A stretch of 64,000 bases of DNA from Anaspis maculata (taxonomy: Eukaryota; Arthropoda; Insecta; Coleoptera; Scraptiidae). A program made the translations under genes and the position numbers. The DNA lies in contig OX421964.1 in the NCBI GenBank assembly GCA_949128115.1, positions 1,426,001 to 1,490,000 on the forward strand, written 5' to 3'. Position 1 is the first letter of the stretch. Every line of letters begins with the position of its first letter. Under the pieces are notes generated by a model. That model saw nothing but the letters and a program-made list of their open reading frames with translations, made no database searches and was not told the DNA's origin. Shown here in pieces: positions 31,641 through 43,400 of the stretch.

Positions 31641-33255
31641 AATCCCCAAAGTGAATAATAATATGCGGTACTCAATAGGATGAATAATCTAAAAAGTCCC
31701 TAGGAATCTTGAAAACACTAAGAACTCCATAAAAATCTCCACTCTAGCCCAGAGATCTATTGAAATGTTCAATCTCAGAACTGCCAAGGAATTCTCATGA
31801 ATCCTTGGAAATCCCTAGAACCTCCATGAAAAATCTTCAGAAAACCTCAAAAGTCTTGCAGAAATCTCCAGAAATCCATGGACATTCCGTAGATATATTC
31901 GGGAATCTCCAGAGAAAATCTGAACGAATCTTCAGGAATCCTCAGATTTCCCGTAGAAATCTTCAGAAATCCCTAGAAATTTTCACAGGAATTCTCAAAA
32001 ATCTCGTAAACACCTTTGGGAATTATGTAGAAATCATTAGAGATGCCTAGAGATTCCCTGAAAATTTCATGAAATTCTTTGAAAGTCCTTAGAATTCCAT
32101 AAAAATCTTCGTAGATTCCTGAAGATTCTGTAGAAATCTTGAGAAATTCATAGTCATTTTGGGAAGTCCTCGAAATGATTCGAGAACTTCGACATAATAT
32201 CGTAGACACTTCTGTAAATCCCTGTAAATCCGGCAGAAAATCTAAAAAAACTGATACGTCCTTGACAATCTCAAGAAATCCCTCGAAAATCTTTCAGAAA
32301 TATTTTGAGAATCCCTAGAAATCCAGTAGGAATCTGCAAAAATCAATAGGAATTTACAGAAATACCTAGCACTTCTTAGGAATCTTATACGAATGATTAG
32401 AAATAGTCTAGAAAACTTTCAAAAATCTCGTCGTAATCTTCAGAAAATCCTATAATCTTGAAAATAAACTTAGTCGAAAAAGAGACTTGAATTGAAACTT
32501 GGAAGAAAATCCTCAGAAATCTCGCAGAAATCTCTTTAAGCTTTCAAAAATTTGTAGAAAAATTCAGAAATCTGTAATGAACTGTGAAGATTGGTAGAAA
32601 TCCCGAATAATCTTGTAGACATGTTTGGAACTCCCGGAAATTTCTTGGAATCCTTAGAAATCCAGTAGGAATTTCCAGAGATCTCTGTAAGTCCAAGTCC
32701 AAGTTTCAAAGTCCTATGGAATTTTGAAAGCCCTAGCAATTTTATACACATTTTCATTCTGCCCGTAGAAATTTTGAATACAATAGAAATTACATGCACA
32801 TCTTCAATTTCAGAACTCCCTACACATTTTCAGAAATCCTTGAAAATCCCTAGTAGCCCCGTGAATTTTTTTGGGAATTCCTAAAAATCTTGTAGAAATG
32901 TTCAGAAATCCCTACAAATTCCGCAGAAGAATTCAGAAATCCTTGGCAATCCAAAACGAATCTTCAGGAATCCGTAGAGATTCCGTAGAAATGTACAGAG
33001 ATCCCTGAAAAATTCTAACGAGAATTCAATTCAATCTTCAGTACGTCTGTGGGAATCTTCAGAAAACTCTGAAAAATTTTCATGAATCTAGTGGGAACCT
33101 TGAGGGATCCCTAGAAATGTAATACAAGTCGTTATGAATTCCTAGAAACCTTGTAGAAATAAATGAGATATTCATAGACACTTTCGTGAATCCTCAACAT
33201 TATTTCAGAGCTGAAAAATCTCGTAGACATCTTAGCAAATCCCTGGAAATCCGTA
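31640..33255. repeat. Degenerate AGAAATCC-type minisatellite
   Basis: About 1.6 kb built from diverged words such as AGAAATCC(C)TAGAAATCTTC and CAGAAATCCCTAGAAAT, with a period of roughly 15-30 bp. Copies differ by substitutions and small indels, so this is an old, unhomogenised array. Open frames in it follow from low stop-codon density and are not genes. Confidence 0.85.
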
Positions 33256-33269
33256 GAAATTTGCGCGAG

Positions 33270-33500
33270 AAAGAAGACGATATGCCATCAAGCCCATACA
33301 TCTGGCTGCCGATATGTTGAACAACCGTTGGGGAATGGGATCGAATTCATCACCCAGCAAGAGAGGGACAGCTATGAAATTCATTACCGATCTTGGAAAA
33401 TCTCCCGCAGCTGATTATGTTACTTCAGATTAGGGTGATTTCTTAGCAAAGTCTAGTTTCTTGCAATCTCTTATATGGCAAGAAAACAACGGTCATAACT
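33270..33500 (+). pseudogene. Possible hAT-type transposase C-terminal relic
   Basis: One frame gives RYAIKPIHLAADMLNNRWG, then ITDLGKSPAADYV, a TAG at about 33432, and GDFLAKSSFLQSLIWQENN. The PIHLAAxxLNxxW block and the later LxDFLxxxxxF...W spacing resemble the C-terminal dimerisation region of hAT-like transposases. The catalytic core is absent. Tentative. Confidence 0.45.
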
Positions 33501-33715
33501 TGATGGAAGAGATTTTGCGGACACAGTCCTCAAGCAAAAACAGCGGTGCATATGCCGTTGCCAATTTCCTGGATTTCTCACTCAAGCCTATTTGATAGTA
33601 CCCTTGCGCAAGATCTAGATTAGTGAAATACATTGCTCCCCCTAAGGAATCGTTAATTTCATCGATACAGTGCAAAGGTAAATTGTAATTTGTTATCGAT
33701 CAATTTATTCACAGT
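33493..33715 (-). pseudogene. Ty3/gypsy reverse transcriptase relic, minus strand
   Basis: The minus strand encodes NYNLPLHCIDEINDSLGGAM then YFTNLDLAQGYYQIGLSEKS. The LGGAxYFTxLDLxxGYxQI block is the well-known RT motif A region of Ty3/gypsy pol with its catalytic Asp. Upstream and downstream pol are missing. It adjoins the hAT-like relic, so several deletions must have occurred. Confidence 0.75.
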
Positions 33716-33769
33716 CAATGACTACTCGACATTTGTTCTTTTTGGTTTTTGGTTCATGTGTCATTACAG

Positions 33770-34120
33770 GGTGCTGGGACTTCTGCTGAGCTCCTAGTGT
33801 CTTCCTGTATCGTTTAGAGCCTACCAATCCATTTTGATTCTTCGTGTCTTTCGAAACTGAATAAACCCCAGTCATGAGATTTAATGAGCCCTGCTGACCA
33901 CCTTGCGTCTATTTGAGATGGAAGTAGCCATGTAAGTCTACTCAAGGCTTCATTAGTTGCTCGTGTCTCTGTTGGCCCCCTTATGTCTTTTTGTGTAGTT
34001 CAAAGGATGAGCCTCCTTCTGCCTTCGTGGCTTCAACGAACTCTAGCAAGACCCCCATGTGTCTTCTTGAACTGTCTCAATCCTCTTGTATCTTTTTATG
34101 TCGTTGGGTTGTTCACGATT
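33770..34120. repeat. Fragment of the GAGCCC/CCTTG-type satellite
   Basis: Diverged words such as GAGCCTACCAATCC, CCCTTATGTC and GACCCCCATGTGTCTTC are in the same style as the array at 38270-40975. An outlying, decayed block. Confidence 0.5.
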
Positions 34121-34124
34121 ACTT

Positions 34125-34190
34125 TTACAGTGTTTGGCCAAGCGACAAACATTCACTTTTTTCACTAGCTATTCAAAAGAGGCAACATTA
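34125..34190 (-). repeat. Isolated inverted copy of a half-unit of the 374-bp satellite
   Basis: The minus strand reads TAGCTAGTGAAAAAAGTGAA then TGTTTGTCGCTTGGCCAAAC, closely matching AGCTAGTGGGAAAAGTGGAT and TGTTTGTCGCTTG(C/G)CTAAA of the 43.4-49.2 kb array. It lies about 9 kb away and in opposite orientation. Confidence 0.65.
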
Positions 34191-37100
34191 CGCCGTAATA
34201 AATAGTGTCATTATTATCAAACTACGCTCTCGTAACCAAATTCAAACATCTTGTCTTGTTCTAATCACAGCAGTAGTTTCATTTTAAATTATCATTCGGT
34301 TGGAATGTACTTGCACTGCTTCAAACAAAAACAGAGAAATAGTAAAACGCGTTACTCCTGTGAAATTGCATTGGAGTCCTGCAACCGCAATGCCTTTATT
34401 GGTATTTACGGTATTCCATTTGTCCTTCTCCGAAGATTTAAAGTGGGTGTATAGCTCGAGGAGTTGAATAACAATAATAATTAAACTTCCTACCGACTAG
34501 CTCTCTACTTCTAAAATAGGAAATCGGATTTCACGCCTTGGAACTGCACTTTTCAGCGGCAAGTTCCAAGACAAGCGACGTAGCTAAAAGTTTTATGAAT
34601 TTCCTTATTCATTCGCTTGTACCTGTGTTTCAAACTCACTATATATTTTCATGTCGAACGTGATTTGATCAAAATTGTTCAAATTTCACGATAAAAACGT
34701 CGACATCAATACACTTAAAGGGTTAGTCGCCCTGGGTCCATTAGGCGGAGCAATTACCATACCTTGATTGGAGGTCTGTCGGCGCCTTGATGTGAAACTG
34801 AGTATTTGCTTGATTATTAATTTCAGGGTGATGGTGTTAACAGGTCGCGGAACTGGTGCTGAAGTCATGGGAGTTCAAGAATTCTCTCGAAATTTGAAGC
34901 TCATACCATACATATATTCCAGTCAAATTGCTTTGGTCTAATTCCCAACCGCGGAAGGTAGCCTTTAGCCTTTACCTTTGCGGCAAGACAACTAAAAATA
35001 ATTTGCAGCCAATTCCTAACCGCCAATTTCATTACCAGACATGCGCCAGCGCCAACTGCACTATTCCACAACCAGGTAAAATACCTATGAGCCTGGGGAA
35101 TTCGCAAGCCTAGCTCGCTACGGGCTAAACTTTGCGGAAGGTAATAAATATGACCTTTTGATAAATGTTCCCCGGCCTCTGGAAAGCGAACGATGGAAAT
35201 TATTCGGCCGGTTTCGTATTCATCTGCGACCCACATCTTGCAATGACTGCTGCTGCAGAGAGCAATTGCACTCATGCCGAATGAATTATACAACAATGGG
35301 GGTCTTCAAGACGTGAACGTAAAATAGGGGTTTTAGCATTATGTTCGATTGTTGGAATTTAAATGGACGAGGAAATGGAACTGGCAAAAAAGATTGCCTG
35401 CTCGGCTAATTTTCACCGTCCGACGTCACGCAGAACGGCTTGAAATTGGAAAAAAAATCTACAACAATCATGATTACACCATCACTTTTTCCTTTAGATT
35501 ACAACACAATCATGAATCTGGCGTAGGAAAACCAGAGAGGCTACGACAAGTGCTTGCAATGACACGGGGTTGTTTACCCGGAGTCCTGATCCAAACAACG
35601 AGTGATGTATCGGCAAAGTAAATTCGTCATAATTGTTACGAGCGGCGATGCCCGTTGAATCTGGAAACATGCGATATTTCCAGACTCTTCCACAGCTGCA
35701 GTGTACAAATGCGCGGAGCTCTGGACATTTCTAGAGTAAACTTGATGGCATTGGAATACATGGAGACTCCAACGCCTGGTCAAGACACATCTGTCCATTT
35801 GGCGGCGGCGCCGGCTATACAGCACGGCAGAATTGTACGCGAAATGTATGGGACTAGTCGGAGTCGCCTAGAAAATCGTAATGCGAGTCGCATTGTAACG
35901 TTCATTTTTCGATCTAAGACCACTCGTGGTCATTGGCTTAATTTAGGTCCCTGTATTCAGTTTTCCTTCATCTAAGTAATTTCTTTCTTTCATTTAAAAT
36001 TTCGCTTTGCCAAATTATAATACCGTAAATTATTACTGGAGGTACCTGATAGGAGTTTATCGGACCGAGCGAAAAAAGCAGCTCGTCGAAGAAATGCGCG
36101 ATAAGGTCTGAGGCGCTAATAAAAAGTCTGGTAGATGGTTCAAGTTTGAAAATTTCGACGCTCGAAGAGACTTCTGCACTTGATACTTTCGCATTTTGTG
36201 ATTACTCCAGCTGGAGGATTTGTAATTATCAGTGCAGTAGAAATCGGTTATTACCTACCGGATAATTCCGTCGTCGTCTGTTGTATATGCCGAATTTTGG
36301 AGCTAGTATTTTTCTCGAACATTTATGGTAGCTTCTGTGAGCAAGGTAAGGTTGATAGATGTTGTCATTTAGTGAAAGTCACGTTTTCTCCTTTTTTTAG
36401 ATTACTTCATCCTGGAATAGTTAGCCGTTGTGTGCTTTATTATACGTGTTACCGTAATTATTTCTGGACCCAATCACTAACGTTTCTTTTCAACATCTGA
36501 ACATTTAATTGGGGTAAGATACCTCATCTTTGCCATCAAGCAAAACCACAGCGAAGTATTCTTTTTTAGTCTTTTTTTCTTTGGGGTGCGAGGAAGTTTT
36601 CGTCCAATTGGAGCCCTGGTGTACCATTTGTTTCTGTTCCACTTTTCCTTTTTTTTGTGGAGGACCAAGAGGATTTGACATTCTGGCGTCAAGTAGGAAG
36701 GATTTAATCCTGTCGGGACTTTCCCAGGATCCAAGCTAGGTGGCTAGAGATAAGATCCGCCGATTTGTCAATTCCAAAGAATCCCCTTAGATTGTGCGCC
36801 GTGTAATTTTTAGTGCGGCTTAATATTTCATTATCAGATAATTAATTGTTATTATTACAAGTGAACGGTTACACGTTATTAATTAAGTAGTGCTGCAGCT
36901 GTATGTACAGTTGAGTTTTTCGGTTGATCGGTGTAAATTCGTGTGTAAGAATAACGTAGCAATTTTCGTTTCAAAATTATTTTAATCACGCAGGAGAATA
37001 GGTGCTGGAGTGCAGCATAGACAGGACCGGATTGGGCAGCGGTGGCCAAAAGTATTTCTTTCGTGCACGAACGTCTATACCCGAAAGGTCGATAGTTATT

Positions 37101-38265
37101 TTCATCTATTTCTTAAGTAAATTGTTGAGTTGCCTTGATCTACCCCGTCGCGTGCGGAACTTAGCCCTTCCCCTTTTGCGCTTTTCAGATATAGTTTCAG
37201 AAATTTTGCAGTGAAGTAACCGATTTTCGGAAAGCTTGACTCTCGAGTTTTCTGTAACAACATTTAGCCTCAATCACAATCTCGTCTTGTTCATAATCCA
37301 CGTTCAATTATTAAAACTGTACTTTTTTTCATAGTTGTTTTTTTGTCTACAGTGGTAGGTACTTTTTTGTGTTTTTTTTTTGAGTTGCACAATTTTGTCG
37401 ACTTAGGTCCTCCGACAATCGCCATATTGAGGCCAGGACCTTGGCGCCCTTCTCCGAATTTAGGTCTTTTTTTCGGAGACCGAACTCACGCCCTTGGCCG
37501 GGCACAATTGTCCAAACTAACCGGGACCAACTCTTTTTTTCGTTTTTGTTTTTGTTTTTTTATATAACTGTTTCTCAGACGAAAAAGTTTGTGACAGCAT
37601 AGTTTTACATAGCAGACGGGTTAGCCGTTTGGCACGCTTCGTGCGTTCGCGAAAGGACCGATCATACTGATTATCGCAGTGTGCAAATAATTGTACCAGG
37701 TGAGCTAGAAACGTCAGGAAAACAAAAGTCAACAAAAAAAATTTGACGCGAGATTTCACTTCGTTCAGAAATGCTTCTGTAGAGGAATCTGGTAAGGTTT
37801 CTTCAATACCTGTTTTGTACCTTCTAAATCTTGATCATAGTCCCCATCGCAGATGTCGCCTGAACCTTCGGCAGATTGGGCAGTCTCAGGTGCCGTTTGA
37901 ATCGTTTACGGTCAAATTCATCGTCAACTACTAGCTACCCTCCGATCATTTGAAGAGGTCCTTACAATCACTTCTGGTGAGATTAATGAGATTTACGTAT
38001 CCATGAATTCTTTGTTGTAGATTCTTCAGGCGAGAATCAATTTTTGGCGAATCTAATCCTTGTGAGTCAGTCAATCTGAGGCCACTCTGCTGTTCTACTC
38101 TTTCGAACTTGTTGGTGGTACCTCGACTCAATCCTATTTCAAAGTTAATACTCATTCGTCCCTTTGGTTATAGGCTCCGGCTGAGACATCAATATTACCT
38201 ACTCACCTGTGATCACCGTGCAGTGTAGTGATATATATTTTTTTTTTATTATTTTTTCTTTTTGC
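34191..38265. other. Unassigned 4-kb interval
   Basis: No protein domain, RNA gene or clear repeat recognised. Open frames of 60-130 codons occur on both strands (for example 34901-35296 minus, 35655-35975 plus, 36180-36500 plus), without recognisable motifs. This is the best remaining place for unrecognised host exons or regulatory DNA, but I cannot support any. Confidence 0.3.
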
Positions 38266-38269
38266 CTCA

Positions 38270-39240
38270 ACTTGAATAGCCCTTATTGTGCCCTCTTGTT
38301 GCTTTTAGAGCTCCAGTAAGTCTTCTTATGCTTTGTTGTATAATTTAGAGCCCTGATGGGCACCATTGTATGTGTCGTTTTGAGAATTTCGGAGATCTAG
38401 TAAGCCTCTTCTAGTTTTTGTTTGGAGCTGCAAAATGCCCTCTAACATTTTTTCTCGCTTCCAGAACTTTAGTAAGCCTCATTCGAATTTTTTCGTGCTG
38501 TTGGGAGCTCTACTAGGCCCTTTTGTTTAGTAAATGTCGCTTAAAACCCTTCTGACCCCCTTTGCCGAATCCCAGTGATCCCCATTTTGCGTTTTTGTGG
38601 TGTTCGAAGCCCTATTGGATCCTTTTCTTTCTTCACTGTCATCTGTAGCCCTGCCGAACACCCGTCCTCTTTTGTCTAAATTTGTCGTTTGGAGCTTCAA
38701 AAAGACTGCTTTTAGGCTTTCAGAATTCAGTAAGCCCCCTTCAGCCTTCTTATGGTATTCAGAGCCCATTGGACACCCTTGTACCTTATTGGGGTGCTAG
38801 TAGCCCTATTGAATTCCCTTCCTCCTTCAATGTTGTTAAGAGCTCTATTGAGTCCATTTGTATGTTCTCTATAGTTTTCGGCGATTAATTAAGCAACCCT
38901 GTGCCTTCATATGCTATTCCAAGCCCTATCGGCCCCCTTGTGACCTCATCCGTTGTTTGGAGATCTATATTGAGCTCCCTTATGTTTAATGGCTTTTGGA
39001 CTCCCACTTGAGCCCCATTGGTGCCTTATTGCGTTGGTGGAAGCCATACTGGGCTTTTTTTTTGTTTTGTTGTTGTTTTTTGGAGCCCTGCAAAACCCCC
39101 TTGCATCTTTTCGTGGCTTCGAGAACTGTAGTAGGCAACCTTGTGGTGCCTTCATCTGTTATTTGGAGCACTAGCAGGCTCCCTTATGTTCTCATCTGTC
39201 GTTTAGGACTAATAAGCTCCCTTATATTGTCACATGAATG
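38270..39240. repeat. GAGCCC/CCTTG-type composite satellite, left block
   Basis: Sub-repeats of roughly 60-70 bp contain variants of GAGCYCTANTGRGCCCCCTT and TGCCTTATTGNGTTGTTTGG. They differ strongly from one another, so the array is old. Frames of 60-80 codons here are by-products of the repeat. Confidence 0.8.
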
Positions 39241-39249
39241 ACCGAGACG

Positions 39250-39835
39250 CTTGATGTCGTAACACACGAGTATACTGAATTATTGTTTAATTTGCTATCA
39301 CCTTGCGATGCAGCGGTTTCATAGACCTGCATTGGAAACGAGCAAGGATTGTTCTCAATATTAGATACACAAATCATCATATAAAAAGAGTAGCAATTTG
39401 GCTAAAGAGGAACGGAACTTGCTTAGGCGTCGGCAGTGTATCACGTCTCGCCGGACCCTAAAACAGTTCTCCGTATTGTCCTGCAAAGTTAACAACAAAT
39501 ACGCGTTGCGAAAACTGTGTCATCGATCATTCCTAGTGGACTCGAGCCCTTCTAGCCATCTCCTAGGGAAGACATTATACCAGTGTGAATAAATCCGTAA
39601 GTGTTTTCAAATTCTTTCTTATAATTTACCTCATACCTCGGACTTAGAGACTACCGGCTCAGAGCCGAGCTACGACCCCCAAAGCTAAAGGCACCAAACC
39701 CTTTGGCCCCAGCGGACAGCCAACGGCCACAAGGGAGCCCAAACGCATACCCTTGACATAGCGGAGGCTTCCGTTGACATGGTGGAGGCGCCGGGTATTT
39801 TTACGACTTTTAGGATTGAAGTAGGCCTAATTTTG
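39250..39835 (+). mobile_element. Candidate LTR-like insert splitting the satellite
   Basis: This non-satellite block interrupts the array. TGTCGTAA near 39255 and TTACGAC near 39801 form a short inverted terminus. A TATAAAAAGAG box (about 39380) and AATAAA (about 39589) lie in LTR-like order, followed by GC-rich sequence. No matching target duplication was found, and the LTR might end near 39640. Tentative. Confidence 0.35.
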
Positions 39836-39839
39836 CCGT

Positions 39840-40975
39840 AATCCTGTGTTATACAGAGCCTCAGTACCCTCCTTGTACCTTATTGCGTTGTAAAATGGAA
39901 GCCCCAATGGCCCCTTGCTTCGTAAATGTCTCTTGAAGCCCTGCTGAACTCCTTTGCATTGTTTCCGGGGCTTTCAGAGCTCAAGTAAGCAGTCATTTGC
40001 CTTCACGTGTTAGTCCGAGCCCCATAGGGCCCCCTTTCTGTCTTCATCTGTCGATTGGAGCTCTGATAAGTTGCCTTGTGGTTTTTAACGCTTACAAGAT
40101 TTTAATAGGCCCCTTTTCACCTTTCTGTATTATCCAGAGCTCCATTGTGCTCCCTTATGCCTTACTGCGTTGTCAAAGCCTTGCTGGGCCCCCTTGTTTC
40201 GTAAACGTTTTTTGACGCCATACTGAGCCTTTTGAATTTCTCTGAGGCTTCCCGAGTTTCAGTAAGCAACCCTTTAGGTAATTTATCGGGCTTCCTAGTG
40301 TCCTCATTTGTCGTTTATATGAGCTCTGATGAGCTCCCATGCTATGTTATGGCTTTCACAGTTCCAGTAGGGCCCATTTCGACCTATTGTGTTATTTTGA
40401 GCCTCATTGGTCCCCTTGTGCCTTATTTGGTTGTTAGAAGCCCTGCTGAGTTCTTTCATCTTGTAAATGTCTTTTGAAGCTCTGTTGAGCCCCCTCACAT
40501 TTTTCCCGGAGCTTCCAAATCTCTAGTAAGCAATCCCGTCAGGCGATTTAATTAGCAACCTTAACCTTGTGCCTTATTCATTCGGAGCACTATTGGGACC
40601 CTTGTGTCCTCCCCTGGCGTTTGGAACTCTCGAGGGAACTCTGATAAGCTCTTCCATGCTTTCTAATGGCTTGCAGATTTCCGGTAGGCACTATTTTGCC
40701 TTCTTGTGTTATCTAGAACCCCAGTGGCCCCTGTGCCTGATTCCGTTGTTAGTTATACAAGCTATGCTGAATTGCTGAGCCTCATTGTCTCGCAAATGTC
40801 TTTTGAAGTCCGGTTGAACCCCCTTGCATTTTCTTGGCGCTTCCAAATCTCCAGTAGGCAACCGCAGTGGGCAATTTAATAAGCAACCTTGTGACTTCAT
40901 TGAGCCCCTTTTTGCCCTCATCTGTCGTTTGGAGCTCTAATGAGCTTCCCTATACTATTTGCTCTGTACATTCCG
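39840..40975. repeat. GAGCCC/CCTTG-type composite satellite, right block
   Basis: Continues the left block. Here longer units are visible: TTCCAAATCTC(T/C)AGTA(A/G)GCAA recurs at about 40506 and 40843, and related forms occur near 40248 and 39970, giving higher-order spacing of about 260-335 bp made of 60-70-bp sub-repeats. Confidence 0.8.
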
Positions 40976-41340
40976 CTCCCAGGTTTTACCCCCCAAGCTT
41001 AGGTCCCAGCTTTGTTCGCCTAAGGCAGCCTCCACATACTGGGGATCTAGCTTGTTGCCTTCTTATTATCCCAGATCCCATTTTGCTTGACTCAAACAGC
41101 CCCCATACCTTCGGACGTCGCCTCCTGTGTTTTCATCAACACCAATATTGAGAATACTCACATTTTCTCACCTCACCAGCATTCTCCTGTATTTTACAAT
41201 AAACATAATAGTCTATTTAATTTATTGTTTTATTACAAATCATTATTGGGAGCTTCAAAATGTGTCAAGAGTTCTCACACTACCAATGGGGGTTGAAAAT
41301 GTACACGAATTGCGGTGGAAGCGGTTTTATCGAAGAATTT

Positions 41341-41900
41341 TGTAACGGCTTTAACCCTATGTCAAAATCATGTCAAAATCGTTATTTTTCCTGACGTTTG
41401 TTGATTACCTGGTCGTTGTCGTATCCATAGAGGTTAGAAGTAACCTCCATGGTCGTAACCATGGCAAAATACGAGCTTTCCGGCATGAAATGTGCCGAAC
41501 GGCTAATCCGTCTGCTGTTTATGGATATGCTACCGGGTCACTGTCGAGTTTGCTGAAAGATGATGGAAAGTTCGGGAACACTATTCGGAGGCCTATATAT
41601 ATATATGAGGCCTATGTATAAGGCATCAACCGTCAGCTCACGAGCAGTTATGAATTGGAATGCGAAGCGGTAGCGAGCGGATAAAAGCGCAGTACTTGCG
41701 ATATTTCCGAAGTGAGTAATTAATTGTTAGCGTGTATTTATTGTAGTACGCAGTAGTAAACAGTGTGTGTTTTGAAACGATCGTCTCAATTGTATTCGAA
41801 CCCGTGCGCGAAATATGTAACATTATTATAGAGCGTGAGTTATTTCCAACGCCTATGGAATAAAGAATCGTGATGCATGTCCAGTAGAAAAGTTCTAGTG
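41341..41900 (+). mobile_element. Candidate Ty3/gypsy-type LTR
   Basis: Begins TGTAACGGCTTTAACCC, the same TGTAACGG start as the gypsy LTRs at 57272 and 59696. It carries a strong TATATATATATA box (about 41598-41609), an initiator-like region, and AATAAA near 41862. The 3' boundary and target duplication are not determined and no pol follows. By layout it is an orphan LTR. Confidence 0.4.
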
Positions 41901-43400
41901 ATATAAAAAGCTGCCTGATACGAAATTAGCGTTGGTTTTTCCATGTCACGCGAGAGAGGAGCCCGCGCCAGGTGCACAAGCTCCGCCAGACCAATTACAA
42001 AACTTTATCGTCGTCTTCCTCCCGGTCCCAGGGCCTTTTCGCCTTTTGCAATTCCATACACAAACACAATGCTACATAAATCACGAAATATTCTTTTGTA
42101 AATTACGAGACGAGTATTGGGAAAAATGCTTCAGCTTTTGCCTGGTGCGGATACGCGTGTCGAGCTTTGAGAAAGTTATAAATCACGCGAAAATGTTGAA
42201 TGTCAAATGTTTTCCTATCGCCTTATCGGTTGCTGTGCCTGGGCTTGAAAATGGAAAACTTTTTCTCACTCATGAATGAAACTATTATTGGTAGAGATAG
42301 CATTGAGCTTTTTTGGATACTCTGCTAGCACTACCGTTTAGAGTGAATTAATACGTACCTTCTGCAGGCAAGCGCTTCAGTATCTAGTATCTACTCCACA
42401 GCACCATATGTGTGGTAGAATTTGCATTGCTTCGCAATACGGGAATGATTCAGGTACAAGGCACTCACCAGATAATTTAGTTTTAGCAGCCACTTACTAG
42501 TCAGATGCCTCCATCCTTCGGTTCCTATATACCGTTCGCCGGTTCACTAGCACTCCTAACTTCGATAAAATAATGCAGATGCAAATTTGCCTGGAACTCG
42601 TTATTATTTACTTGAACAAAGGTAATGCCAATTCAGAAACGTTTTGTTAGCTGCAGTGCTAATTACACGGCATAAACAAATAAACCAAGCAGAAATATGA
42701 TGATGTGAAAGCTCCAGGGACTAGAATGAACCAGCAGTTTAGAGCTATATCGTGGTTTTTGCGGAATAGATGCAACAATTTGTAAGCTCAATGCAGAATT
42801 ACGTGTCCAGTTGTGGTTTGGACGAAACAGTATACACGCTGTATTTAGTACTGGCGGCCCACCACCATCTCCAGCTTGCAATACAAAGCTGCCGGAACTT
42901 GGGCTTCACTCCAGACATCGAGCCGTCACGAGCCGGGTGTCCGATGGATCGAACCGGCCTGGAGACAGCAGAGCGTACCAGCAGGGCTTCTTCACCTTCT
43001 TCAGTGGACCCGGTTAAGTACCCCCTTTCCTTTATATCACTTTCATTCTAGCTTTAAGGACCTTCTGCCAATTTCACATTTATAATGAGCCTTCAGCTCG
43101 GCTATTATGCCAACAACTGCCGTTGGTATTTCATTCTCCGCTTCATTCGTTGCTTGATTCTTTATTTCTTTGTTTTTGGTTTAATAAACCTGATTGGTAG
43201 TTGAATTTGTAATCCACTACCCAGCCGACTCAGTTCCAGTTACACACAATTTCAGTTTTGCGATCCAGCTCTACCAGAGAGCTAACCAGTACTTTTCTTT
43301 TACGGCGTGTGCCTGAAGGAGGTCACTAGCGGCCTTCTCTCGCCGTCCTCTGGGCCATGCCCCAGAGAAATCCGCTCCAACCCCAGCAGAAGGAGCGAAA
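41901..43400. other. Unassigned interval
   Basis: A 115-codon frame (41932-42279) and frames at 42770-43085 have no recognised domain. Nothing else identified. Confidence 0.3.

Noticed and set aside
38986..39241. Small frames in the GAGCCC satellite as proteins
   Set aside because: Repeated sub-units with low stop density generate them in several frames and on both strands.
41932..42279. 115-codon frame as a host exon
   Set aside because: No recognised domain or splice support; it lies next to an LTR-like segment and could be leader sequence.
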